NCBI GenBank assembly: GCA_963573315.1
Contig: OY752150.1
Location: 1,426,001-1,490,000, forward strand
Direction: 5' to 3'
DNA length: 64,000 bases
From: Entomortierella parvispora
Lineage: Eukaryota > Mortierellomycota > Mortierellomycetes > Mortierellales > Mortierellaceae
Shown here: piece after piece, positions 25,601-35,262 of the stretch
Layout: every line of letters begins with the position of its first letter
Position numbering within the stretch: position 1 is the first letter of the stretch
Made by a program: the position numbers and the translations under genes
The notes under the pieces: generated by a model
What the model was told of the DNA's origin: nothing
The model's database searches: none
Seen by the model: only the letters and a program-made list of their open reading frames with translations

Positions 25601-26701
25601 CCTGGAGGGAATCGCGTCCTGCCAAGTCGCCGGAGATTGGGTATAAGGGGATGGGATCACTTTCATGTGCTGAGGTCGATAAGGAGTTGAGCCTCCAGGG
25701 AGCAAATCCGTGTTGTCGTGGCCGTTCAAGCCGAACTTGGCATAGCTCCCAAAAGACATCCGTGAGCTGTTTACAGGTGAGCCTGCTGCTGTCAAAGATA
25801 ATCCAAGGGGAAGACCAACGCCCCCTCCTACTCCTGCAGGACTATGCCGAAGACCAGATCCTGATCCTGACCCTGAAAAGCTTCCTGAGCTGCCCCCACT
25901 CCGATGGAAGTTGGGTGTTCCCAATGACGGATGAGTCCGCGAAGTCCGAGCAGGAGTGCTCACGCGACTGCTTGAGAATCTGTCTAAAGGTGAGTGTGGT
26001 GGATGCATATGCATGTCCAGAGTGTCGTCATCGTGGCCACCTCGCTGTAAAAATGCGTTGGGAACATTCGGATGACGCCTATCCAGAGTCCGAGGAGCAT
26101 CGAGTTGGCGTTGTTGCCGCTGAGGTGTTGGGCGCAGCTGACGAGGCTCTGTGGTCTCTGTAGCAGTAGATCGTGTAGGCGTGGTGGCGAGGGGCATCGT
26201 GTTTCTTTCAGTGGCAGAAATGTGTCTTCTGGAGGACGATGGCGTGCGAACATGGACACGAGTAGGGATCTCCACCACTGGGTAGACCCTGTTGTGTAGG
26301 TCATCGCCTGGACGACTTGGAGTACTGATGGTGTTATTGTTACTCGTGTTAGTGCGAGTGCCTGAGCTGCTGTTATTAGTATGGCTACTGTTATTGCCGT
26401 TGCTGTCGTTGTTGTCGTAATTGTGGTTATAGTTGCTACTGATGCTGGCACTATTGCGGCGGTTGCGGAGATCATAGTGGCTAGCGCTGCTGGCGAGGTG
26501 GTTATTGCGACTGGACGTGGACGAGCCGTCGGCAGGCTCGGGTGTCTGGAAGAGCGAGGACTGCGGTCGACGGATGGGGGTCGTGAAAGTGCTCCGAGTG
26601 CGCGGACCTGGACTCAAGGACGGACCCCGGGCGGACGCGCGGTGTGTAGGGGTCTCGCGTGCATCAGACCGATGACGCCGATCGCGACTTGGTGTAGACA
26701 T
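22647..26701 (-). CDS. APC6/CDC16: Anaphase-promoting complex subunit 6 (Cdc16), TPR protein
   Basis: Scaffold subunit of the APC/C ubiquitin ligase that drives mitotic exit. Nine exons on the minus strand: 25270-26701, 25029-25165, 24816-24917, 24735-24576, 24475-24378, 24282-24134, 24041-23715, 23599-23327 and 23232-22647. All phases agree, giving 1,087 residues. From exon 2 on, tandem TPRs match Cdc16: FWLASAFFQQRDWGRAL, CYLRARCLEKI, AVAWYAVAVYYFLIENYSDA, FGEAWIGYGHTFM, LLMNEIGVLYYHQGEYEKAIEYL, WETNCLNLGHCYRQL and FDLLSGLGFIYQIRGENQNAI. Exon 1 encodes a ~450-residue disordered leader rich in Ser/Thr/Pro/Asn with many S/T-P sites, compatible with Cdk control of APC/C (inference), and makes the protein longer than typical Cdc16 (about 600-850). 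The C-terminus after the TPRs is Ser-rich and ends in an acidic SDMDMD. Confidence 0.92.
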
Positions 26702-27185
26702 GCAGTATTGGGTAAATGTCTTTTTCTCAATCTCGCCCGCGGGGGTCGGTTTTCTCGAGGGAGTGTGGGTGGAGAGGTAAAAGATGTAAAGATGTCAAGA
26801 AGGAGAGGAGCCAGGGACGCAAACAAAAGCAAGCAATGTAATGAATGCAAGCAAAAGAGCGAGTGTGCAATGCAGCAAGTGGCACCCCCGCGCAAAGTCA
26901 CGTGCAGTGCCACCAATCTGGTTCCGTCTCCGCACCGGTGACTGAGACTGCATTCACACTGCTGCAGCACTGCAAGAGATTGTGATCGAGGGAGGATGTG
27001 GGGATTTGATACCTTATGACTCCTTGTGTGTGTTCGTTCGTCCCTGGTGCACACATTCGTTTCTGGCCTTCTTCCCTTCCTTTCCTTCCTTCCTTCTTTC
27101 TTTTCTTTTCCTTTCCTCTTCTCCTCTTTCTCTGTATCTTGCATCTCCTCACCCTCCCTTCTCCTCTCTCTCACTCTTCTTCAAC
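26702..27185. promoter_or_regulatory. Divergent promoter shared by APC6 and TRP4
   Basis: A 484-bp gap between divergent start codons. It contains a CACGTG E-box at about 26900-26905 and TGACT-type sequences (TGACTGA near 26939, TGACTC at 27017-27022). The latter resemble the core of the Gcn4/CPC1 general amino-acid control site, fitting a TRP gene; the link is inference from motif alone. A (CTTTCCTT)n pyrimidine tract at 27070-27180 precedes the TRP4 start. Confidence 0.45.
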
Positions 27186-28693
27186 ATGACTTCCAACAAC
27201 CCACAAAAAGTGCCCGCAACAAAGTCAACCATGGTTCCCATCCTCAAGAAACTCGTCCATGCCCCCGATACTTTCACAGCCCAAGATGCCACCATTGCCA
27301 CAAAAGAGATCATGGAGGGCCGTGCCACCCATGCCCAGATTGGTGCCTACCTTATTGGCCTAAAACTTAACAAGCTTGATGCCGAGCCCGCGATCGTGGC
27401 CTCATGTGCTGTCGAGATGAGCAATCATGGTCTGCCCATTCCTTTTGAGAACAAACCAGAGCTGCGGAGCCAACTGGTCGATATCGTCGGTACAGGAGGA
27501 GATGGACATGATACCTTCAACGTCAGTACTACCGCCGCCATTGTCGCTGCTGGTGCTGGTTGCAAGGTCGCCAAGGTAACCTTCAAATGGCTTTGACCCA
27601 CAACTTTGAAAGATGTGCTCTCGCATGAGATGGGCGATAGAGTTTCTTGTCCCTTTCGGTCTTTTTTTTTCCTTGCCTCTGTCATAACGACTCTTTCGAC
27701 TGCATCTATGGGAGATCTGGTCCAGAGGGCCTCTCGGGGAATCAATTATTCGTCATAAATTCATCTGCAGCAGAACGACCAAAGCAGTAACGACGATCAG
27801 TCAGAAAGAATCATCGCTCAAATTAATCACTCATTTTTTTGTTTTTTTATCTTTTGTTATCGCTTCCTCCTCTTTCCATCTTCTTTAGCACGGAAACAGA
27901 GCTGCTTCATCCGCATGCGGATCCGCTGATATTCTGGAAAAGATTGGCTGCAGGATCGACAATGTGCAACCTGAGAACGTGGCTCAATTGCTGGACGACC
28001 ATGGATTCTGCTTTCTCTTTGCTCAGACATACCATCCCGCCATGAAGAACACCTCAGGTCCCCGGAGAGAACTCGGTGTTCCCTCCATTTTCAATTTGAT
28101 GGGCCCCCTCAGCAACCCCGCAAAGCCCCGTCGTGTCGTCGTCGGTGTTCATTCCAGAAGCTTGGGTGCTTTGATGATTGAGAGTTTGAAACTCATGGGC
28201 CTCATCGCAGGCATGGTCGTCTGTGGCGCCAATGGACTGGATGAGATCAGCCCCGAAGGAGAGACTCATGTAAGATATTTTCTTGTTCTTTGCGTCTGCT
28301 ATCCAACACTACAGTATTTCTACGCAAAGATGACTAAACTTCTCTTCCTTTGCTTTTTGCACTTTTGCTGTACAGGTCTGGAAGTTGGTCGATGGAGAGA
28401 TTGTGGAGGAGGATATTTCACCTGCACAGTTTGGATTGCCCTCTCACCCTCTGACGGCCGTCAAGGGTGGTGGACCCAAGGAGAACGCAGAGATCTTGGA
28501 CGATCTGCTCAACAACAAGTTCCAATCACCCGGTCATCCTATCCTGGACTTTGTGCTCTTGAATGCAGCTGCTCTTTTGGTTGTTGCTGGCAAGGCCGAT
28601 AACTTTGAGGATGCTGTTGACCTTGCGAGGGAGAGTGTCGTCAGTGGGAAAGCTCTTGCTGCTCTGGATGGATTCAGACGTGACATTTTGTAA
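27186..28693 (+). CDS. TRP4: Anthranilate phosphoribosyltransferase (tryptophan biosynthesis)
   Basis: Transfers phosphoribose from PRPP to anthranilate, the second committed step to tryptophan. Three exons: 27186-27575, 27889-28269 and 28376-28693, all phase 0, giving 362 residues, normal for the family. Residues 102-107 are the GTGGDG pyrophosphate loop, followed by [12 protein letters not shown]. The KHGNRAASS motif is rebuilt exactly across intron 1, and GPLSNP and GANGLDEIS are present. The start ATG at 27186 (CAACATGAC) follows a pyrimidine-rich leader. Intron 1 is 313 bp and T-rich. Confidence 0.95.
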
Positions 28694-29350
28694 AATAAAT
28701 TCTGAAAGTGTAAATTAAGGGAGGACAGAAAAACTGTTTTGAAAACACAGTGAAAACAGAAAACACAAAAAACACAAAAAACACAATAAATCCCAACGCA
28801 ACACAATTTTTTTGTCGTCTCTTTCGAGCAATTGAAACGCGCTCGCGCTCTTGTAACTGCCATCTTTACCTTCCATGGCCTCCCCGGGCCTCTTCGGTAC
28901 CACATCTCCGCCTCTGCAATACTCTATCGTTTAGTTCCAACGCACCGTGCCGAGCGACCTTTTTCACAATTTGATCAACATACTCTGGCTAGCACCCCTT
29001 TTGTCATCGGGATCCGCCCTCGATCAAGAACCAGAGAGCGTATCGTCAATAGTTTGTCTTATTCCTGGACAACTGAATGAAGATGTATAATACCTGTCAA
29101 TAATTTAAACAGCGACCCGCACATCACATCAACAATTTCCAGAGAAAAAAAGGTGAAGGAAAGGGAGATATCAAAGGAAACAACCGTCGCAGTCGCGCCC
29201 AAAAAAAAACCAACTTGAGAGCAAGATTGTCATCAACCCTTTCAAATCCTAGAGTTCGGTGGACTCATACCATCCCCGAGAAGCCTGCGTACATTATCTA
29301 CCACAGCTATATCATCGTTACGCGTCCGCGTACTTGGAAGAGACTAACAA
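28694..29350. other. Intergenic region with A-rich tandem motif and a short broken ORF
   Basis: After TRP4, 28738-28790 is a degenerate repeat of AAAACACA-type units. An ATG at 28875 opens a frame that meets TAG at 28932-28934 and then stays open in the same frame to TAA at 29088-29090 (about 71 codons in total). I do not recognise its product and it is not called as a gene. Confidence 0.3.
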
Positions 29351-29352
29351 GA

Positions 29353-29738
29353 AAATAGAACGAGAGGAACACTTTATTCGGATAATTGGTATTTGGGCCT
29401 GCCTGAGCAAGCAATGGCTCGAAGCTATCTCCGTTGGATTATGGCTGAACGCCTCTAAGTCAGAATCCGTGCTAGGACGCGACTAATACCGCATTGGCTG
29501 ATTTTTAGTTGAATACGAATAGAGCTTCGGCTCCTGAATCATATTACCTGGGGTGATCTTGCAGAGCGCTTAATGAGGCTCCTGCTAATGTTAATTACAA
29601 ATATTGGAAGAGATAAATCCATTGCAGACAACTTTTAAGTAACGGGGTATTGTAAGCAGACGAGTAGCCTTGTTGATAAGAGCTACTGAGGTTAAGCACT
29701 TTGCTGCTGGTTACTTTCTGGTTGCCGATCACTTAAGG
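29353..29738 (+). rRNA. Orphan 3'-terminal fragment of 25S/28S rRNA
   Basis: The segment starts at a sarcin-ricin-loop-like sequence (AGAACGAGAGGAAC, about 29356-29370), where the functional rRNA has AGTACGAGAGGAAC. It runs through CATTCGGATAATTGG-like sequence, GGATTATGGCTGAACGCCTC and TAAGTCAGAATCC to the large-subunit 3' end (GGGGTATTGTAAGCAG, GAGTAGCCTTGTTG, CTGAGGTTAAGC). Only about 385 nt of a ~3.4-kb rRNA are present. No 5.8S, ITS, 18S or rest of 25S lies nearby, and protein genes flank it. The 3' boundary is approximate. It is best read as a displaced, 5'-truncated rDNA copy, not a working rRNA gene. Confidence 0.85.
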
Positions 29739-29739
29739 G

Positions 29740-30285
29740 GCGCGCAGACTTGCAGATGAGAACGTGTGTGTATAGTATGAGTGAGAAAGAAGAAGGTGGA
29801 TGTGGATGGAGAGTGAGTGGCATGTGGACAGCAGGTTCGACTGGTTGGAGAGAGGTAGTGGTGAGTGATGAGGCGGTGGGTTCAGTTGTTCGTCAAAGGT
29901 GTGTGTGTCTTCAGAGATAACAAAAAAAGGTGCGCACGCTGATGGCTTTTTCGAGGCCAACATCCTCCTCTCGATCTGGGGTCTTCATTGGGCCTTTATC
30001 TTTGACGATGTACCAATCTCGACCGCTGCATGCTTATCAATTGCTCGACGCCATACCCGTACTCTTGTTGCACAAAACGAACACCGCAAAGAACGCAAAG
30101 ACCGCATTAATAACTACATCTCACATAACCACTTCCAATGCCACGCCACCGATTTGAGTTCTATGTAAAAAGCGGTGAACACCCAAAAAAAAAGGCTTCC
30201 TCGCGTCAGATCGTTTTTTTTTTTGTTTATTACCTATGCCTGCCATTCACTAACTGTCCACTTTCCATTGCGCCTTGATGTTGTT
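29740..30285. other. Gene-poor stretch after the rRNA fragment
   Basis: No gene supported. The sequence is low in coding character, with GTGAG-rich stretches at 29765-29870 and an A-run and T-run at about 30184-30224. Confidence 0.3.
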
Positions 30286-30675
30286 TCACTGCACACGGGG
30301 AAGAGCCGGGTCTCTAAGCGCACGTCGGATTCGATGTGGGGTATTGAAATTGACCATGCCGATTCCGCGGTAAATGTTGGCAGGGACGTTGTCTGCGTTG
30401 TATTCGACAATTGACGAGGCATCCAGAAAGTACCTTGTGAAGTCTCCAAGCGGCTTGTATGTCCTTAGTATCCCAGAAACTTTATAGTAACGGCCTATCA
30501 ATGACCCTTCTTGGTTGTGCCTGAGGAGAATGGAACGAAATGCAGCCGCCAGGTATCCGTTGCGCTGTGCATCTATGGTCACAACCATCTCGTTTTGCTC
30601 AAAGTCATCGTACACCACTTCGGCAAGGATTGCGCCACGATTATACAAAGTATGTAGGAACGGCTCTGAGGTCAC
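30286..30675 (-). other. Unassigned open frame, possibly an exon or gene remnant
   Basis: A 130-codon minus-strand frame with protein-like composition. Examples are FLHTLYNRGAILAEVVYDDF, AFRSILLRHNQEG, IGRYYKVSGILRTYKPLGDF and RYFLDASSIVEY, the last three suggesting beta strands of an OB-like barrel (speculation). The frame is open further upstream to about 30855, but no in-frame ATG is visible there, so it would need an upstream exon or is a remnant. Not recognised as a known family. Confidence 0.35.
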
Positions 30676-30859
30676 ATTGATAATAACGTTGTTAAGCTCT
30701 CTCGGGCGAGCACGTCGTTCAGCAGGGGGGCATCGTGAGGCTGATGTTGTCGAAATATAGGAGGTGCTGAGCAGGATGGGGAACGAACAAAAGGAATGCG
30801 AGGGGTGTGGAGAAAGGGGAATAATAACAGCCTTTCGCCTCCTTCTCTACAATCCAATG

Positions 30860-32183
30860 ATGGGACATAAAACAGACTCAACAAATCGCGTGCCAGCTCC
30901 TGTCCTTGCATGCCATTTTACCGCCAATTATTGTGTCATCATTGGTTTGGTCGGCTCTCCACAAAGAAATCCTCAAAGAGACCAATTCCGTCCATCCTAC
31001 GGGGATTCTATCTGTGTGGCGGTAATTGATCTTTCAAATCACCACAGGGGTCCTTGCTATCCTCCCAGGTTGACATGGCTGTATGATATCCCACGCGCGT
31101 TTTCTTTGCCATTGTCCTCACTTCGAGCCCCTCCCTGCTCCCTCTCCATCCCTACTCCTCTATCTCCATGCCTCCATCCCTCCACACTGTTGCGCTCCAC
31201 ACTACCAACACCCACAAACACACACACAACAGCACGACACAGGGGATCTTTCCAAAACAAGACATAGGCAGGTCTAAGTCGTTCTCTTGACCTCAATTGA
31301 CTCAGAAAGCCAAATGTTCGCAATAACTGCTCAAACATTGTCTCTGGCACGGCTTTCTTGGCCAGTTTGGAAGCTTCCTCACAAAAGCTACGGAGTAGTT
31401 CACGAAGAGATGGTCCCGAAGCAGGAGTCGAAGCAGATGCCGCAGAGGATGAGGAGGGACAGAAGGCAGAAAGGTAGAGTCTTTGGCCATGCCTTTCCCC
31501 TTGAAATCAACATGGGCTGAGCGCGATGTCGACTAGACTCTGCCATCTGGGCAGCGGTCATTGATCTTGTCTTGGGTGTGATCAGAGGAGTGGCCTGAGA
31601 TGTGGACCTTGCCTTTGACTTGCTCGTACTGTAGAAGACTCAGCGATGCTATTTGTGCATCGCGCATCGAGTCTCTCTCCCATTCTTTATGATAGAATCC
31701 CTCTTTCATACTCTTTGCCAAACCGATGCATCTCCTTGGCTTGTTTCTTGTTGACACTATCAACAGGTGTTTTTTTCCCCTCAACCATCTCTATTATGAG
31801 ATCGCACCGGTGTCCTGGTAGAGATTAGCGTCTTTTGAGTCGGGGCTGTGGTCCAAAGATTATGTCAGAAGTGCATGCAATCAGTAGTTTGGACCGCTCC
31901 AGAAAGAGAGAGGAAAAGCTGTCTGATCATGTGGAGGTGCGAAATTTGTATGTGACCACAGCGGAGGGAATGAACCACAACAGGCCTTTTTCACATACAA
32001 CAAAATAACCGAGTAAATGGGTGAAAGAGGCATCCCTCACCAAGAACGAAAGTGTGGAACTGGTGGTGGAGAGATAAAAATACAAACATCGCATCCAATG
32101 GCATTGCACGATTTCTTTAAACACTTCTGCTTCGCTATTCTCTATCATTACCCTTTCTCTTCCACCCAGCGTACCCTTCACCA
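30860..32183. other. Intergenic region upstream of family copy A
   Basis: No gene supported. The ORFs here are short and of low-complexity composition, for example translated pyrimidine tracts at 31120-31230. A CA-rich stretch lies at 31200-31245. Confidence 0.3.
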
Positions 32184-33207
32184 ATGACTGCCAAAATTCC
32201 AACATCATGGATGCAACTTACCGTCCAGAAAACAACCTGTCGGTTGAAAAAGAACAAAACTGCTGCGTTTGAAACTGTTTGCACATGGAACGGTCATCAT
32301 GTCGCTCTCGAACAAGATCCAGCAACTCCTGCAGATGTCGCAGGGCAGTTTATTACCAGTACCATTGCTGATCTCAAAGTCGGCGATCAACTTCAAGTGA
32401 GAGGGCTACTGGTGGTCAAACCGCATCTCAGCCGGAACAATATCCCTGTTCTCAAACTTTGCCTTGTTGTCCACAAAATCAAGGCTGAGGACGAGCTATC
32501 CGACGAAAAAAGCAGCGATTCCAACAGGATCTCCAGTGACGGGACCAGCAGCGACGGGTCCACCAGTGATGGATCTTACGGCGATCGATCTTCCAGAAAA
32601 CATTATGGTCAGGCGAGCCAAACAAGAACAAGAAGCAGAGACCGGCGATAAGAGAACTTTGTGTGGGAGCACTAGTGACACGGATGGATCCAATGAAAGA
32701 GAACTTGGAGAAGATATTGGTCGTGGTCGCCTCATTAAGCGATCTCGAAAACCGTCTTCCGCGAGTTGCGACAAAGGACTATCACGCGCGGATAGTAGCG
32801 ACTCTGACAATTTCGACGAGGACATTGGCGACTGTGAAGCAAACAGTGGCGGTGATTCTTTGCCCTTGGTGCGACTCGCAGGAGGTCGTAGAGCCTTGGC
32901 CGGACTGGCAGGGTCAACCTCTCGATGTTTTGCACACTCCATTCCCCAGCGCAGAGGTTGCGACATACAACAGGAATACTTCACCTTCAACGGCAGAGGG
33001 CAGCCTACTCAATTCGGTGAGCCCCAGCGAGAGATACAAGAGCGCGACCTTGTTTACTCTTTTAGTCAAACATTCAGTGATGGCTCCGCGCGTGTGATTT
33101 TTGTTACGACCCGGATGGCAGAGGAAGAGAGTGTCAACACACTCGTTGTGGCAGAGAAAGTGCATCGCCCCGATGGACTTCTGGTTTGGGCTCGGCCATT
33201 GTTATAG
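32184..33207 (+). CDS. Undescribed gene family, copy A (OB-like N-terminus, Ser/Asp middle, conserved C-terminal module)
   Basis: Frame from ATG 32184 reads TSWMQLTVQKTTCRLKK, VCTWNGHHVALEQDP, LKVGDQLQVRGLLVV and an acidic Ser/Asp segment, and stops at 32651. A second frame open to 33207 carries a basic nuclear-localisation-like RLIKRSRKPSS, more Ser/Asp, and a C-terminal module with FNGRGQPTQFGEP and FSDGSARVIFVTT. Both ends match copy B at 56.2-57.5 kb, so both frames belong to one gene. A 61-bp intron 32536-32596 (GT...TTCCAG) would join them in phase (320 residues); a frameshift mutation is the alternative. The strand-rich N-terminal 110 residues look OB-fold-like. I do not recognise the family. 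An acidic/serine linker plus a basic patch would suit a nuclear protein. Confidence 0.5.
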
Positions 33208-33499
33208 GCCTCAAACGCTTTTTTGCAAGCTGCATTTGTCTTTAAATTTCACAGCCACCAAAATAAAACGGGTGTATCGATTTTAAGCAACCACAAAACG
33301 CGCTTCTTAATCCCACGGGAATCTTCCTCGGAGCTCAGACTGGTTGCTGAAAGGATACGTCAGATTAGTTCCCTTAAGATTATTTTTTAACATTTTCTTG
33401 TGAAAAGCATAACATTCCAAGAAAAATTGAAACTGACAATAAAAATGTGATTTTATTCAGTGTAAACACTCTTCCCCGTCAATCGTACTTTCTTTCCTT

Positions 33500-34986
33500 T
33501 TAAAAGATGGGGATGTAGTTGTTGATCCGCTCCTTTTGGCCCTGACTGATACATTCAGAGATCCAAACAATGTTTCGAATCTCCTGCTCCTTCAGCTTGA
33601 GGAACGAGTAAAAAATGGCGTAGTGGAATTGCTGCTGGAACGACTTCTTGTTCAGGTGGACTTCGTATTCAAAGAAACGGTCCTCGAGCGTCTTGGTCGT
33701 TCCAGCTCCAGAGGTACCATCAAAGAACTGGCGATACTCCTAAGAAAGTAGATAAAGAGTACTTGTTCGTCAGTAGTTCACTCAATGGATGAAGGGAGCC
33801 GCAATCACAACAATAAAGAAAAAAAGAAAATTACCAAGAACACATCGCATGTCACCTTGACTTGATCGATATCATCAGACTTTGCAAGCTTGAGGTTACC
33901 CTCAGGGTATAGGCGTCCAACATTGGGGAAGAGCTTTGCACGATCATCTTTGGTCAGCTCCGTGCCGAACGAGTTGATTGTAATGTTCAGCGATCGACGG
34001 TCCGCCTCAAACTACAGCATACAGTGAAACAGTGAACATGTCGTCCAAAGTGTTAGCTCCTGTTGACAACCGTGTTGAGAATAACAGCATCTGGACCAAG
34101 AGTCTCGCATAGGTCACGCAATTACCTGCAAAAGTTCGCCCATGATCTCTGCTGTAGGTCCACCAAACGACTGTGAGAAATGATAAAAGTCTTCCAGATA
34201 GGCCTTGTAGAGGGTGTTGCGAATAATCTCAATGTTCATCTCATCCAAATCCTCTGCTGACAGGCAATCCTTGAAATAGGGGGCCAATGGCGTCTCCACC
34301 AACACAGAGTTGTAAAGTTCAGCTACATTGGTTGCAACACAGAGAGCCGGCATACTGTCAAAGACACCCAAGGGATGACAGCGTTCCAAAAGTTCGTGTG
34401 TGTCACGTTCATGAAGCGTGCCTGTGATCAGCAGGATGACATTATCAATCATGTAGGCGTATCTAGAGAGCGAGAACGGCGAAGTCGATGGTTTTTTTCT
34501 CCAGTTAGTCACCAAAAGACTGGATATATGATATATGGATCGACCTAATGCGCGACTCTTCTGACAAAGAGAACTCCTAGACCAGCTTTGTCAGCTGTTA
34601 CTCACGTCATATAGTCGAGAAAGTGCTGAAGTGGGGCTACAGCGTGGGCGCGAATGTACTCAAATTCCTGAACTAATTTGTCGGTGCATTTCTGAGCGAG
34701 CATCGACGTGGACATGTGAGGCTCGTTCTGGAGGATTCCGCCATAGTCTGAGGCCTGCAGTTGAAGCTTGACATCTACTTGGCAAAGAGAAATCGCTTTG
34801 CTTCAATACCCAGAAGGAAAGAAGGCATTCACGCCTGGTGACGCCAAGGGGAGGAAGAAACTTACCTTCCAGGGTCTCGCATTGAGTCAAGTTGATGTAT
34901 GAAGTGTTGTTGAGGATGGAGGAGCGGTAGCCGCGCACAATGGCCTCCAAGTAGCCGTCGTCTGCGTTGTAAAAGAGTCCCTCCAT
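33500..34986 (-). CDS. VMA6: V-type ATPase V0 subunit d
   Basis: Subunit d caps the V0 rotor of the vacuolar proton pump and couples it to the V1 stalk. Five exons on the minus strand: 34866-34986, 34606-34774, 34126-34462, 33835-34011 and 33500-33742. Phases agree, giving 348 residues, the usual length. Recognisable stretches are [20 protein letters not shown] at the start, FLDYMT and [20 protein letters not shown] joined across intron 2, [33 protein letters not shown] across intron 3, and a terminal [10 protein letters not shown]. The ATG at 34986 is used because the family begins there; an upstream in-frame ATG at 35100 would add a Ser-rich leader. Confidence 0.95.
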
Positions 34987-35096
34987 GGTAGATTGGCGAG
35001 AGGAAAAAGAGGGTGGTGGTAAGGAGAACGAGGAATCAGATGCAATGCTCCTCTGTCGACTTCGACTGTTCGACAGGGAGGGAGATAGCCAGTTCA

Positions 35097-35104
35097 TCAC
35101 GTGA
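35097..35104. promoter_or_regulatory. E-box palindrome upstream of VMA6
   Basis: TCACGTGA lies about 111 bp upstream of the VMA6 ATG, with a related TCACATGACC at about 35122-35131. CACGTG is the binding core of bHLH factors (Cbf1/Pho4 type, and the TFEB type that controls V-ATPase genes in animals). The regulatory role here is inference. Confidence 0.4.
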
Positions 35105-35262
35105 TCATTTCAAGTAGATAGATCACATGACCAAGATCCAAGTCCAGACTCTCCAGAGTCTCCAGATTCCATTCAGGGGTTCAGGAAGACCTCGATCTAT
35201 TCTATGGTGGATCATCATATGGACTAATTCTACATGCGTCAACTACAGGTTGTTGCTTCCAG

